This document shows, in pieces, positions 16,674 to 25,689 of a stretch of 50,063 bases of DNA (position 1 is its first letter; every line of letters begins with the position of its first letter). The notes below the pieces were generated by a model, which searched no databases, was not told the DNA's origin, and saw only the letters and a program-made list of their open reading frames with translations. Origin of the DNA: an uncultured Porphyromonadaceae bacterium. GTDB taxonomy: Bacteria; Bacteroidota; Bacteroidia; Bacteroidales; Muribaculaceae. The translations under genes were made by a program, and so were the position numbers. The stretch spans positions 1 to 50,063 of the forward strand of contig CAMWSM010000011.1 in assembly GCA_947176915.1 (NCBI GenBank), written 5' to 3'.

Positions 16674-18368
16674 TTAGTCCCTTTTCTCGCCTAAGGAAAG
16701 GATAAAGTCTTTCCAGTTTTTAAAGTCTGTATCCGCACAATGTTTATCGAAAAGCCTACGCCGAGAATTGGAAATTCCCGAGGAGGTTATCCTGAAATAA
16801 GCAGCACTCATTTTTTGAGGAACATTAATCTTAATGAACATGGCATCAACTATATTGTCGTTGGATACACCCATATCCAGAAGAGTCTGTAAGAATCCGG
16901 GGTATCTCCCGGAAATACATTTTCGCAAATTTAACAAATCGGTATCAGTAATTTTGGCTCCCCGAGAGGTCAGGCTGTTCATTATCCGCTCGGTGATTTT
17001 CGCAAGATCAAGATCTTTCTTTAATTCATCAGCTTTCCGCCTTTCACTATCAATCTCTCCAACCTGATCATTATCACTTATTTTTTTGTTCAGGATATTG
17101 ATTTTATCCTCTAATTCGCGTATCTGTCGGCTATTTTCATTCTTAATCCTCTCTATTTCAAGATTACCTTTTACCTGTTTAAAACGACTTCGTATATAAA
17201 GACCGGCAATGATGGCTATTAAAAGCAGACTACTGAGAATCAATATAGTCAACCACTGCTCTTTCTTCTGATTGGAAAGAGTAAGCAGAAGATTATCATT
17301 CTCCAACTGTGCATGATCTATTATCTCCTCCATCTCAGCCAAGGAGTTCTCATTGTATTCCTTTTGAATCTTTTCTACAATTTCATGAGTTTTAATGGCA
17401 TATTTTAAAACATCCTCTCCATTCTTGCATCTTATGCCTCTTTTTGCCAATGCCTTTGCCGTCTTATATTGGATTGCCAAGTCTGCGTTATTTAAAAGTT
17501 CTTCAGAAATCTCTTTATTTAATATAGAGTCTGTCAATCTGTTTTTAGCATCATTTACAATACATAACACGGATGACTTGGAAGAGTAGTCATATACAAA
17601 TTTATGAAGCTTAAGAATTGAATCCGCTTTCTCATAATCTCCCTCATATATATATGTCGACATTAGTTGAGAGTGGAATATGGAAGTTGTAACTGAATCA
17701 TTCAAGAGCCTTACAGGTTTCTCCAAAAAATTATAAATATTCCATACACTGTCTGACATTCCAACCTGCCTATAAACAGATGCCAAAGATAAGCGTGCTC
17801 CAATTCTTTCCTTCAAATGGTTTCTACAATTTGGATTATTATATAGGGAGTCTGTAAGTTTGACATGTTGTAATATTTCTTTTAAAGAGTGGCGACCCAG
17901 ATTATGAATGGAGTATACCCCTCCCTTTTGAGCATGAATACGATTCTCAAGAGAAAGGTTTGGATATTTTTTAAGACATCTTAAAGCCTTGTCAAAATAC
18001 TCCAATGCCTTTGCATCCTCCCTGAGTTCCGAATAAACTCTACCGGCATAATAATATATTTCGGAATATAGTTTATCCTCTTTTTTATTAACAATGAAAT
18101 ACTCCATTATCTCTCTAATCTCATTATCATTCTCCGGAGAATAATAGAGCTTGTCCTTAACTTCTATAATAAGCAATCTTTGATACATTCTTTGCTCATC
18201 ATTTTTCAGCTCATCCGGATTCATAGTTTGAAGAATATTAAAGGCTGAATCCGGATATGTGTCCATCATAGAAGCAGCCTCATCAAGAAGTAAATTGGTA
18301 AAAGATGGCTTACATGAAGCACATATCAAAGCCAGTATAATGATTGTATATAAACCGTATATTCTCAT
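16674..18368 (-). CDS. Membrane-spanning TPR regulator with helix-turn-helix-like C-terminus
   Basis: This 564-residue sensor-regulator has an N-terminal hydrophobic segment with a lipobox-like end (ALICASC, Cys19), so the N-terminus is a lipoprotein signal or anchor. TPR-like helices run from about 25 to 320 (YYYAGRVYSELREDAKALEY is the clearest repeat). A transmembrane helix follows at about 372-392 (TILILSSLLLIAIIAGLYI), then a coiled coil (395-465). The C-terminal domain (LRKCISGRYPGF ... SGISNSRRRLFDKH ... WKDFILSLG) matches the pattern of the DNA-binding-like domain that ends many Bacteroidetes TPR regulators. It probably senses a periplasmic signal and controls the adjacent peptide operon and barrel. 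It is divergent from the DUF3244 gene, with a triple TTTACA repeat between them. Confidence 0.8.
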   Translation of the reverse strand: MRIYGLYTIIILALICASCKPSFTNLLLDEAASMMDTYPDSAFNILQTMNPDELKNDEQRMYQRLLIIEVKDKLYYSPENDNEIREIMEYFIVNKKEDKLYSEIYYYAGRVYSELREDAKALEYFDKALRCLKKYPNLSLENRIHAQKGGVYSIHNLGRHSLKEILQHVKLTDSLYNNPNCRNHLKERIGARLSLASVYRQVGMSDSVWNIYNFLEKPVRLLNDSVTTSIFHSQLMSTYIYEGDYEKADSILKLHKFVYDYSSKSSVLCIVNDAKNRLTDSILNKEISEELLNNADLAIQYKTAKALAKRGIRCKNGEDVLKYAIKTHEIVEKIQKEYNENSLAEMEEIIDHAQLENDNLLLTLSNQKKEQWLTILILSSLLLIAIIAGLYIRSRFKQVKGNLEIERIKNENSRQIRELEDKINILNKKISDNDQVGEIDSERRKADELKKDLDLAKITERIMNSLTSRGAKITDTDLLNLRKCISGRYPGFLQTLLDMGVSNDNIVDAMFIKINVPQKMSAAYFRITSSGISNSRRRLFDKHCADTDFKNWKDFILSLGEKRD

Positions 18369-18474
18369 TCACAAATATTTAATATCAACCCCAAAATTAT
18401 AAAACTTTTTACTATTATGCTATTTATATAAAATAAATAGTAGTTTTTTTCCTATTCCCTTAAGTATATTTTTA

Positions 18475-18500
18475 TTTACAAATGTTTACAAATGTTTACA
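18475..18500. promoter_or_regulatory. Triple TTTACA direct repeat between divergent regulator and DUF3244 genes
   Basis: TTTACA occurs at 18475, 18485 and 18495, exactly 10 bp apart with AATG spacers. It sits nearly midway between a minus-strand -7-like box (TAATTTTG, 18392-18399) and a plus-strand one (TACTTTCC, 18573-18580), about 75 bases from each. The helical periodicity suggests side-by-side binding of a regulator. Confidence 0.65.
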
Positions 18501-18616
18501 AATTCACACCTATTTAATTGTTTAGTAATTATTTATAATTTATCTATTTTTTTATATACAATCATAATGCGATACTTTCCGTTTAGAGGTAAAAATAACC
18601 CAAACACTTTTAAACC

Positions 18617-18967
18617 ATGAAGTTTTTACCACTCGTGATGTTACTCATCTGTCCATTTATGGTCTTCGCAGAGACTGAAGAGATTGATCTGGATGAGGAA
18701 AAAGAAAGACCCGCCAATCCTCCCTTAAAGCGAAGCTTCGCTCCTCAGCCGAAGCTTTTCCTCATTGACAGAGCTGAGATACAGATTGATTATCCTTTCT
18801 CAGCATCGGAAGGCTCTATTTCCATCCGTGACACCCAAAACTCTGTTGTGTTCCAGGCGGATTATCTCTCCTCATCATATTCAATCCCGACATTGGACAA
18901 CATACAGACCTACTCCATCACACTCTACATCGACAACCATTGCTATTCAGGCATAATCCTACCCTGA
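18617..18967 (+). CDS. Small secreted DUF3244-type protein
   Basis: This 116-residue protein has a clear signal peptide (MKFLPLVMLLICPFMVFAET). An acidic linker is followed by a small beta-sandwich-like domain (IQIDYPFSASEGSISIRD, VVFQADY, YSITLYIDNHCYSGIIL). This pattern fits DUF3244, a Bacteroidetes-only family of periplasmic or surface proteins that often lie beside TPR regulators. Function unknown; a ligand or partner of the neighbouring sensor is a reasonable guess. It has its own strong terminator. Confidence 0.7.
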   Translation: MKFLPLVMLLICPFMVFAETEEIDLDEEKERPANPPLKRSFAPQPKLFLIDRAEIQIDYPFSASEGSISIRDTQNSVVFQADYLSSSYSIPTLDNIQTYSITLYIDNHCYSGIILP

Positions 18968-18980
18968 GCCTACTCAACCC

Positions 18981-19012
18981 AAACGGCTTCGCGATTCCTC
19001 GCGAAGCCGTTT
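18981..19012 (+). terminator. Rho-independent terminator after the DUF3244 gene
   Basis: A 13-bp perfect G/C-rich stem (AAACGGCTTCGCG with CGCGAAGCCGTTT) has a 6-base loop and is followed by TTCTCTT. It begins 13 bases after the stop codon. Confidence 0.85.
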
Positions 19013-19061
19013 CTCTTAATAAAAATTCCACATATTTACTTAAAGACGCATTTTCAATAAG

Positions 19062-19187
19062 TTTACAAATGATTACAAATAAACACTTAGTTTATTAAAA
19101 TACAACAATTTATAATTTTAATCATTTTGTGTGTACTTTTGTGAGCTCAAATATTGAGCCTCTTCTGACTCATTTTTTGTAATTTTG
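19062..19187 (+). promoter_or_regulatory. Control region of the second barrel gene with TTTACA-type repeat
   Basis: TTTACA (19062-19067) and ATTACA (19072-19077) have the same 10-bp period and AATG spacer as the two other copies in this locus. Two -7-like boxes follow: TACTTTTG (19134-19141) and TAATTTTG (19180-19187). The second lies about 103 bases from the repeat, nearly the same distance as in the RiPP operon. Confidence 0.55.
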
Positions 19188-19239
19188 CTCAAATAGACTT
19201 ATAAATTCTAAATAGGTTGAAATCTAATATAATAATCTC

Positions 19240-21375
19240 ATGAAACGAAATAGTTTTTTTTGCCTTGCAGCAATAATGGCAGGATGTATTTCTCAAGTCA
19301 GCGCACAGACTACTGAAAATCTTCCTGATTCCGTAAATAGCGTGAAAACTGAAAAAGTGGAGTCGCTGCATGAGGTTGTGGTGGAGGCTGCCACAAAAAA
19401 GGTTATCAAGCAGGGAATTGCATTCTTTCCGACCAAGAGAGAAAAGGAGTTCGCTACGGATGGTGTTAACCTTATACAGATGATGGCTCTTACTGAACTC
19501 CCATACGATTACCGAAAGAATGTCGTAACTGACGCGGCGGGATCAAAAGTCAATTATTTCATCGACGGAAGAGAGGCATCGCCAAAAGAACTTCTGGCGA
19601 TGAATCCTCAAGATGTGGTGAGAGTGGAGTATCTCCCAATGCCGACATCAGGAAAATTCCATGGGAAAAGGAATGTGGTAAACTATGTAATGAAGAAATA
19701 TGAAACCGGAGGTTTTACCCGTCTCAAGGCTCTGCAAGATATGAGAGGTCGTCAGGGAGATTATTCACTATCCACCCGCATGGCATATAAAGAGATGGCT
19801 TTTGATGCTTTCTTCGAGGGAGACTATAAGAACAGTGTAAATACAGGCTCCGTTACCGATAATGTTTTCAAGGAAATAACATATCAAAATAATTTCTACG
19901 AGAATTTACGCCAGACAGTCGATAACAGTAGAAATAGACAGAAACAAAATGAGATGGAGGGATATTTCAAAGCAATTTGGAATCACAAGGCTATTTCTCT
20001 AACGGCAATGGCAGGATGGAACAGGATGTGCCAACCGGAGGAGGAGAATATATCCGAAACCGTATATACTCCTGAAGTGATAGACTCTGACTACACAGAG
20101 ACCACGGCAGCTTCGCTGAGTATCAACCCATACGCAAAAGTAAATATGAATCTTGACCTGCCTCATTCGCAATCGCTCTCCGTTATTCTTTCGGGATTCT
20201 ATCAGGCAGAGAAAGCAAGCTCCAATTATGATCCATTAAACCTCCCTCCTATCTTCAATGCCACCAAAGACAAAAGTTGGAATGGTATGGCATCCGTGAG
20301 CTGGTCGAAGGAACTGAACGATCACAACTCTCTCGACATAAACGGATACATAACCCAAAAAAGAAACAATACCGACTACACCGGATCTTTTGAAGGGAGG
20401 AATGACTATCGAGATTTCAAGACAAACCTTTCAGCTACATTCTCCCACACATTCCGTCCCGGAACATTTCTATCTATCTCAGCAGGTGCCGACAGGACTG
20501 CCCAAAAAATAAACGGAATAAAAATGGATGTGCAATGGAATCCGGAGGTAAGCCTTAGTTTCTCCCACAAATGGAATGCTAAATCAGATTTCCGATTATC
20601 TACAAACACTTTTACAATTGGATATGCCGGAGACGCTATGAACGATGTGATAATCCGCACATCCGAGCTTATGTGGAGAAAGGGGAATCCATTTCTGAAA
20701 AACAGGTTGTGGTGGCAGTCAATGATATCAAACACATGGAATTTCAGCCCTAAATTCTCCATTACCCTGCGAGGAGTCTACACAAGAGTATTCCATCAAG
20801 ACACAGAGATGTGGGATGTAGTGGCTGGATATGACGGACTGGTGAATACGCTGACATCCGATAATACTGCCGATAAACTTGTAGGAGGATTAAGAACCAC
20901 TCTGAAACTTTTCGACAAAAGACTGGTGATAAACGGCAATATTGAATACTCTTACTTTCATCTTACGGGTGATAACCATAGGAGCAAGGGATATGCCGAG
21001 GGATCACTCTCGGCAACATGGTACGGAAAGGGATGGTATGCCGGTGGTGTCTTTATTCCTGCAGCAACATTGCCCTATATGTACGGGATAGCGGAAATCT
21101 ACGACAACTGGAAATATTATTTCAACATTGGATTCAGCAAGGTGAAGAATCTAAATCTCCGGCTTCAGATTGCGAATCCATTCGGTGAGAAATGGACTTC
21201 CATAACCCGAGTAAACACCGAGCATTTCTCACGGCGCACACAGGCTTATTCATGCTTTGCCTCCAACCGCTTCACTCTCACTGCCATCTACACAATATCA
21301 TACGGCAAGAAGGTGGCAAAAGTCAATATGTCAAAGCAGGGACAGATCGATTCGGGAGCAATGAAAGCGGAGTGA
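19240..21375 (+). CDS. Second outer-membrane beta-barrel protein (paralogue of the RiPP-operon barrel)
   Basis: This 711-residue protein has a signal peptide (MKRNSFFCLAAIMAGC ... SAQ). A plug-like region includes VNYFIDGREASPKEL, DVVRVEYLPMP and NVVNYVMKKYETGGFTRLKA, which lines up with NFVMTEYEAGGVSKI in the other barrel. Beta strands continue to the end (FTLTAIYTISYGKK). Like its paralogue it lacks the carboxypeptidase-like domain. It is transcribed alone, away from the RiPP operon, but under a control region with the same repeat. It may take up or bind the modified peptide, or be the receptor half of the system (inference). Confidence 0.85.
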   Translation: MKRNSFFCLAAIMAGCISQVSAQTTENLPDSVNSVKTEKVESLHEVVVEAATKKVIKQGIAFFPTKREKEFATDGVNLIQMMALTELPYDYRKNVVTDAAGSKVNYFIDGREASPKELLAMNPQDVVRVEYLPMPTSGKFHGKRNVVNYVMKKYETGGFTRLKALQDMRGRQGDYSLSTRMAYKEMAFDAFFEGDYKNSVNTGSVTDNVFKEITYQNNFYENLRQTVDNSRNRQKQNEMEGYFKAIWNHKAISLTAMAGWNRMCQPEEENISETVYTPEVIDSDYTETTAASLSINPYAKVNMNLDLPHSQSLSVILSGFYQAEKASSNYDPLNLPPIFNATKDKSWNGMASVSWSKELNDHNSLDINGYITQKRNNTDYTGSFEGRNDYRDFKTNLSATFSHTFRPGTFLSISAGADRTAQKINGIKMDVQWNPEVSLSFSHKWNAKSDFRLSTNTFTIGYAGDAMNDVIIRTSELMWRKGNPFLKNRLWWQSMISNTWNFSPKFSITLRGVYTRVFHQDTEMWDVVAGYDGLVNTLTSDNTADKLVGGLRTTLKLFDKRLVINGNIEYSYFHLTGDNHRSKGYAEGSLSATWYGKGWYAGGVFIPAATLPYMYGIAEIYDNWKYYFNIGFSKVKNLNLRLQIANPFGEKWTSITRVNTEHFSRRTQAYSCFASNRFTLTAIYTISYGKKVAKVNMSKQGQIDSGAMKAE

Positions 21376-21378
21376 GGT

Positions 21379-21409
21379 TTTGAAGTGCGGAAGTTTTGAC
21401 GTAACTTTG
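21379..21409 (+). promoter_or_regulatory. Promoter of the MFS permease gene
   Basis: TTTG (21379-21382), 19 bases, then TAACTTTG (21402-21409) is a near-perfect Bacteroidetes promoter. The ATG follows about 30 bases later, so the leader is short. The -33 box lies just past the barrel stop codon, so the permease is transcribed independently. Confidence 0.8.
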
Positions 21410-21438
21410 CCGAAGGAAAAATACAATCCCGAATCATC

Positions 21439-22650
21439 ATGCGAAACAACCGTATACCTTTGGTGTCTAAACAATATCTGCTGCCCTTCATACTCGTAAG
21501 CTCCCTCTTTTTCATCTGGGGATTTGCAAGAAGCATCCTGGATGTGCTCAACAAGCATTTCCAGCAGACGATGGATATAACCATCGCTCGCTCCTCAATG
21601 ATCCAAGCCACAACCTACATAGGATATTTCCTAATGGCTATTCCGGCAGGTTTATTCCTCACCCGTTACGGCTACCGAAAGGGAGTCGTGGCGGGTCTTT
21701 TGTTTTTCGCTCTCGGCGCTTTCCTTTTTATTCCGGGTGAGGCGGGTGCTACGTTTGAGATTTTCCTCATAGCCCTTTTCATAATCGGATGCGGTCTCGT
21801 AATGCTTGAGACGGCCGCCAACCCATATATCACGGAACTCGGCGACAGGGCTACGGCGGCAAGCCGACTCAATCTCGCACAGGCATTCAACGGTCTCGGA
21901 TGCCTGCTCGCCCCGGCTGCCGTGGGGCAATTCCTTCTCTCGCCGGACGGTGAAGGCAGAGTAGCGTTGCCATATACCGTAATGGGGATAATAGTGCTTT
22001 TGGTGGCATTTCTTTTTTCGAGAGTAAAGCTTCCCGAAATAGACGATGATAAGGAGGAAAAGGATAAGGGGGAATTGACAGTGAGGAAGACTCTTGTGCA
22101 ATTAATCGGCAACCGTAGGTTCATAACTGGCGTGGGAGCATTGTTTTTTTACGAAATTGCGGAAATATCCATCAACAGCCTGTTTATAAATTACGTAACT
22201 TCCGATGGCTGGCTCGCTCCTTCAACAGCGGCAGTAGTGCTATCTTTCGGAGGCTTAGGTCTGTTTCTCCTTGCACGTATAGCCGGAAGCGCGGTTATGA
22301 GCCGGATAAGGGCGGAGAAAGTGCTTATATTCTGCACCGCAATGACTGTCGTCAGTTCCCTACTCGTGGTGCTTAATGTCGGAATAGCCTCCCGTGCAGG
22401 TCTCTTCTGCTGCTATGCCTTTGAAGCAATCATATTCCCGACAATCTTCGCCCTCTCTGTCCGGGGATTGGGAAATGCCACAAAACTGGCATCCTCCCTG
22501 CTTATGATGACCCCCTTAGGGGGAGCGATTGGTACAATGATAATGGGCACGGTGGCGGATGCTGTGAGCATATCAGCATCATTCACCGTGCCCTGTGTGG
22601 CTTATCTGATCGTATTCCTATATTCCCTCACCCGCAGGAGGCTGTCATGA
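21439..22650 (+). CDS. MFS sugar permease of the fucose/glucose-galactose (FucP) family
   Basis: A 12-helix major facilitator of 403 residues. The N-terminal FILVSSLFFIWGFARSILDV and the conserved METAANPYI-like segment (LVMLETAANPYITELG, then RLNLAQAFNGLG) are typical of the FucP/GluP group of sugar:proton symporters. The sugar cannot be fixed from sequence. It overlaps the convergent phosphatase gene by 6 bases at the 3' end. Confidence 0.9.
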   Translation: MRNNRIPLVSKQYLLPFILVSSLFFIWGFARSILDVLNKHFQQTMDITIARSSMIQATTYIGYFLMAIPAGLFLTRYGYRKGVVAGLLFFALGAFLFIPGEAGATFEIFLIALFIIGCGLVMLETAANPYITELGDRATAASRLNLAQAFNGLGCLLAPAAVGQFLLSPDGEGRVALPYTVMGIIVLLVAFLFSRVKLPEIDDDKEEKDKGELTVRKTLVQLIGNRRFITGVGALFFYEIAEISINSLFINYVTSDGWLAPSTAAVVLSFGGLGLFLLARIAGSAVMSRIRAEKVLIFCTAMTVVSSLLVVLNVGIASRAGLFCCYAFEAIIFPTIFALSVRGLGNATKLASSLLMMTPLGGAIGTMIMGTVADAVSISASFTVPCVAYLIVFLYSLTRRRLS

Positions 22651-23907
22651 CTGTTTCATGTATGACTGCCACATTTCTTTAAGTTTCCACCATTCAATCA
22701 CCTTGCTGTCCTGAATCGCTATCCACCTCCCGTTAAGACGAAGCGATACGTAGGTCTCCCCTTTCCTATCCTTAAGCACAACCATCATCAGGTTGGCTCC
22801 AAGGGGTGAAATATCGCTGTCGATCCAATGTGAAGCCAGCTGACCGGGAACGGCATCGGGCGCATAACAGCCCGGAAGCCTCATCAATGAGAATAGGGGA
22901 AGGACTGTCTCCGCATGGCCGAAACGAAGGAATGCCACATCTTCGTTTCTCCACGAAGCAGCAGCATCTGCCGAGGCTATCAATGACTCAAGAAGAGGCT
23001 GCGCGCTTTTTAAAGGTATGTCTGAAAAACGGCTTGCCGACCGTGCATAATAATGCTCTAAATTGTCTGCTTCCCAGCAGGCGCGATAGTCGGAGGGGGT
23101 GAACCATTCCCCGATCTCAGCCTTAATTCCTGCTGCCGGAAGCGACTGAAGGATGCCGTAAGCTTCATAAGTGAGTTTGCGGAGTTCCACGTCATCTTTC
23201 CCGATGGTGAACATGGAGGCAGCCGGAGAGGTCGGAATATTCATTGAGGCATAATGCTCATACTCCCTCTTCCAGTCAGGATTTTTCAGAAACTCTACAT
23301 AATCGGCATCAGTCTTAAAATATCTGAGCAAGGAATCATACTGATGGCCCTCTGAAGTGGAAATCTCAAGATCGGATGAGAGCACGCTGAGCTGATGGCA
23401 GAATTCATACATCGTCATAACCACCCGTGGCACATACGTCGCAATGGCTTTTACCTTCCCCTTCCCTAACAGACCGGGAGCGGTGCGCATCATTTCTGTC
23501 GCCAGTATCCTCTCCTCCTCCATGCCGAGAGCATTCAAAGCCCCCCATCTTCCTTCCGTAACCGAATCCACCCTATCTATAAGTTTGAGAAATCCGGCGC
23601 CCTTTTCAGAAAGCGTTCCCTCGCTCCGGGCTTCCATAAGGATGTCGCGGAGATGAGCAATCTTCTTTTCCGAAGAGAGGAAACGGGCGCCATGACGCGC
23701 CACATAGTTGATAAACACCGGTGTCATATCCTCATTCCATGGCACGCTGCTGTCAGTGAGATTAAAATTATATGGATGCATGGTGCCCGAATATTCCACC
23801 ATGAAATCATTGTCTCTCTCACCGGCATCTGCACTATATGAAGGCACGCTTAGAATGAAAGCTGCTATCGAAACAAAAAGGCAGTTTAACAGGGAATGTT
23901 TTTTCAT
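22645..23907 (-). CDS. Secreted histidine acid phosphatase (MINPP/phytase-like)
   Basis: Periplasmic or secreted phosphatase of 420 residues with a signal peptide (MKKHSLLNCLFVSIAAFILS). The phosphohistidine motif is VARHGARF (Arg71-His72), and the proton-donor motif is HAE (331-333, RFGHAETVLPLF). HAE instead of HD marks multiple inositol polyphosphate phosphatase-like enzymes, known from gut Bacteroides to degrade phytate. Spacing between the motifs is right for the family. It stands alone, tail to tail with the permease. Confidence 0.9.
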   Translation of the reverse strand: MKKHSLLNCLFVSIAAFILSVPSYSADAGERDNDFMVEYSGTMHPYNFNLTDSSVPWNEDMTPVFINYVARHGARFLSSEKKIAHLRDILMEARSEGTLSEKGAGFLKLIDRVDSVTEGRWGALNALGMEEERILATEMMRTAPGLLGKGKVKAIATYVPRVVMTMYEFCHQLSVLSSDLEISTSEGHQYDSLLRYFKTDADYVEFLKNPDWKREYEHYASMNIPTSPAASMFTIGKDDVELRKLTYEAYGILQSLPAAGIKAEIGEWFTPSDYRACWEADNLEHYYARSASRFSDIPLKSAQPLLESLIASADAAASWRNEDVAFLRFGHAETVLPLFSLMRLPGCYAPDAVPGQLASHWIDSDISPLGANLMMVVLKDRKGETYVSLRLNGRWIAIQDSKVIEWWKLKEMWQSYMKQS

Positions 23908-23977
23908 AGCATAATGATTTTAATTAATATGGTTTAAAATTTCCGTTTATGTCCATTATTTGTCCACAAATAATAAA

Positions 23978-24022
23978 AAAAGAGATGTAATAAATTGGTA
24001 ATCAATTAATTACATCTCTTTT
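23978..24022 (-). terminator. Terminator of the tRNA-Ser transcript
   Basis: A 14-bp outer stem (23978-23991 with 24009-24022) is extended by an inner AATTG/CAATT stem. On the minus strand it is followed by a run of T. It starts right after the tRNA 3' end. Confidence 0.88.
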
Positions 24023-24023
24023 G

Positions 24024-24112
24024 CGGAGAGAACGAGATTCGAACTCGTGGATAGGATTGCTCCCATCGTCGGTTTAGCAAACCGGTGGTTTCAGCCACTC
24101 ACCCATCTCTCC
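24024..24112 (-). tRNA. tRNA-Ser (anticodon GCT)
   Basis: The 89-base minus-strand gene has acceptor arms GGAGAGA and TCTCTCC and discriminator G. The anticodon loop TTGCTAA is closed by CGGT/ACCG, and the long variable arm is typical of class II tRNAs. The T-loop is TTCGAATC. The 3' CCA is not encoded. It decodes AGC/AGU codons. Confidence 0.95.
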
Positions 24113-24179
24113 GGGTTTAGTCTGAATCAGTCGTTATGACATTTTCATTTTGCTGATGGGGTTTCTCCCTTAGCGACTG

Positions 24180-24211
24180 CAAAGTTATAAACTTTTTATT
24201 TCTCACGCAAA
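24180..24211 (-). promoter_or_regulatory. Promoter of tRNA-Ser
   Basis: TTTG (24208-24211), 20 bases, then TAACTTTG (24180-24187) on the minus strand, about 70 bases before the tRNA. It matches the Bacteroidetes consensus exactly. Confidence 0.8.
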
Positions 24212-24301
24212 TTTTTTGATAAAAATTTTTCCTCTTTGCCTTATTTTAATATTGTCCTATCTTTCCGGAGGGAAAATTCATTTATTTATCAAAGTTTTTA
24301 T

Positions 24302-24309
24302 TAACTTTG
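24302..24309 (+). promoter_or_regulatory. -7 box of the pyrH promoter
   Basis: TAACTTTG fits TAnnTTTG. The -33 position holds TTTA rather than TTTG. The start of transcription would be near 24316, some 54 bases before the pyrH ATG. Confidence 0.55.
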
Positions 24310-24369
24310 GGACGTTGAACACGCAGAATGCAATCAACAGAATATATACCGGTAAAAATTCAAATCATT

Positions 24370-25074
24370 ATGAAATATAATCGTATTCTCCTTAAGCTTT
24401 CCGGTGAGTCGCTGATGGGCGCTCAAGGGCATGGCATAGACACCTCGAGGCTTAACGCATACGCTCTCCAGATTCAGGATGCTGTTAATAATGGAGTCCA
24501 GGTGGGTATAGTGATCGGGGGTGGCAACATCTTCCGTGGACTTTCCGGAGCCGCAAAGGGTTTCGACCGTGTCAAAGGCGACCAGATGGGTATGCTCGCC
24601 ACTGTAATCAACTCGCTTGCCCTTAGTTCCGCCCTCGAGGCGATAGGGCAGCCCGTGAAAGTGTTCACTGCCATCCCTATGTTCCCTATCGGCTATCCGT
24701 TCTCTAAATGGGAAGTGATCAAGACTCTCAAAGAGGGCTCGGTGGCGATTATGAGTTGCGGAACCGGATCCCCTTACTTCACCACCGACACAGGCTCTGC
24801 ATTGCGTGCAATCGAGATTGAGGCGGATGTGATGCTCAAAGGAACCCGTGTGGATGGCGTCTATACCGCCGATCCTGAAAAAGATCCGGAGGCTGTCAAA
24901 TTTGACCGCATCACATACAAGGAGGTCATCGACAGAAATCTCAAAGTGATGGATGTAACTGCCACGGCACTCTGCATGGAGAACAATATGCCAATATATG
25001 TCTTCAATATGGATAAGGAGGGAAACCTCGCCAAAATGTTGAAGGGTGAAAATGTCGGCACTCTCGTAGAGTGA
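24370..25074 (+). CDS. pyrH: UMP kinase
   Basis: Phosphorylates UMP to UDP in pyrimidine nucleotide synthesis; bacterial UMP kinases belong to the amino acid kinase fold. Seen are the N-terminal YNRILLKLSGESL, the Gly-rich GIVIGGGNIFRG, and the C-terminal ATP-side motif GTGSPYFTTDTGSALRAIEI. The 234-residue length is standard. I start at MKYNRILLK; an in-frame ATG 42 bases upstream adds residues not seen in the family. frr follows after about 55 bases, the common bacterial order pyrH-frr. Confidence 0.97.
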   Translation: MKYNRILLKLSGESLMGAQGHGIDTSRLNAYALQIQDAVNNGVQVGIVIGGGNIFRGLSGAAKGFDRVKGDQMGMLATVINSLALSSALEAIGQPVKVFTAIPMFPIGYPFSKWEVIKTLKEGSVAIMSCGTGSPYFTTDTGSALRAIEIEADVMLKGTRVDGVYTADPEKDPEAVKFDRITYKEVIDRNLKVMDVTATALCMENNMPIYVFNMDKEGNLAKMLKGENVGTLVE

Positions 25075-25096
25075 CAATCTTAGTTTCTAATTTAAT

Positions 25097-25117
25097 TTTC
25101 AAATTTCAATTTTCAAT
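25097..25117 (+). repeat. Heptanucleotide repeat TTTCAAN x3 ahead of frr
   Basis: Three consecutive 7-mers (TTTCAAA, TTTCAAT, TTTCAAT) end 11 bases before the frr start codon. The same unit occurs four times before the flippase gene at 33880. Confidence 0.6.
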
Positions 25118-25128
25118 TTAAAAAGGCC

Positions 25129-25686
25129 ATGGAAGTAAAGGAATATCTTGACAACGCTAAGGACAGCATGGAGCTTGCTGTGGAATATCTGGACGAAACG
25201 CTTTCGCATATTCGTGCCGGAAAGGCTTCTCCAAAATTGCTTGACGGAATAAGAGTGGATTATTATGGCTCAAAAGCTCCCATCTCGAATGTAGCGAATG
25301 TGTCGGTGCCTGACGCGCGCACAATTGCAATAACTCCCTGGGAGAAATCAATGTTCAAGGAGATCGAGAAAGCAATCATAAATTCAGAACTGGGAATCAC
25401 TCCTGAGAACAACGGTGAGGTGATTCGTCTTTCCATACCCCCCCTTACGGAAGATCGACGCAAGCAGCTCGTTAAGCAAAGCAAGGCTGAGGCGGAAAAT
25501 GCAAAAGTTTCAGTTCGCAATGCACGTCGCGAGGCGATAGAAGGGCTCAAGAAAGAGATTAAGAAAGGGCTTAGCGAAGATGTGGAGAAAGATGCAGAAG
25601 CCAACGTTCAGAAACTTCACGACAAATACATGAAGAAGATCGATGAAGTCTTCTCCGCAAAAGAAAAAGAGATCCTGACAGTCTGA
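25129..25686 (+). CDS. frr: Ribosome recycling factor
   Basis: Splits post-termination ribosomes together with EF-G. The 185-residue helical protein has the family signatures [21 protein letters not shown] (domain I start) and the [20 protein letters not shown] stretch ([15 protein letters not shown]) with the conserved Arg. It ends in [16 protein letters not shown] as usual. Second gene of pyrH-frr, followed by a repeat-rich spacer. Confidence 0.97.
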   Translation: MEVKEYLDNAKDSMELAVEYLDETLSHIRAGKASPKLLDGIRVDYYGSKAPISNVANVSVPDARTIAITPWEKSMFKEIEKAIINSELGITPENNGEVIRLSIPPLTEDRRKQLVKQSKAEAENAKVSVRNARREAIEGLKKEIKKGLSEDVEKDAEANVQKLHDKYMKKIDEVFSAKEKEILTV

Positions 25687-25689
25687 AAA

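Noticed and set aside
24334..25077. Long minus-strand open frame opposite pyrH (247 codons)
   Set aside because: It is the mirror of a clear pyrH gene. The protein has no recognisable motifs, and the length comes from codon bias on the opposite strand.
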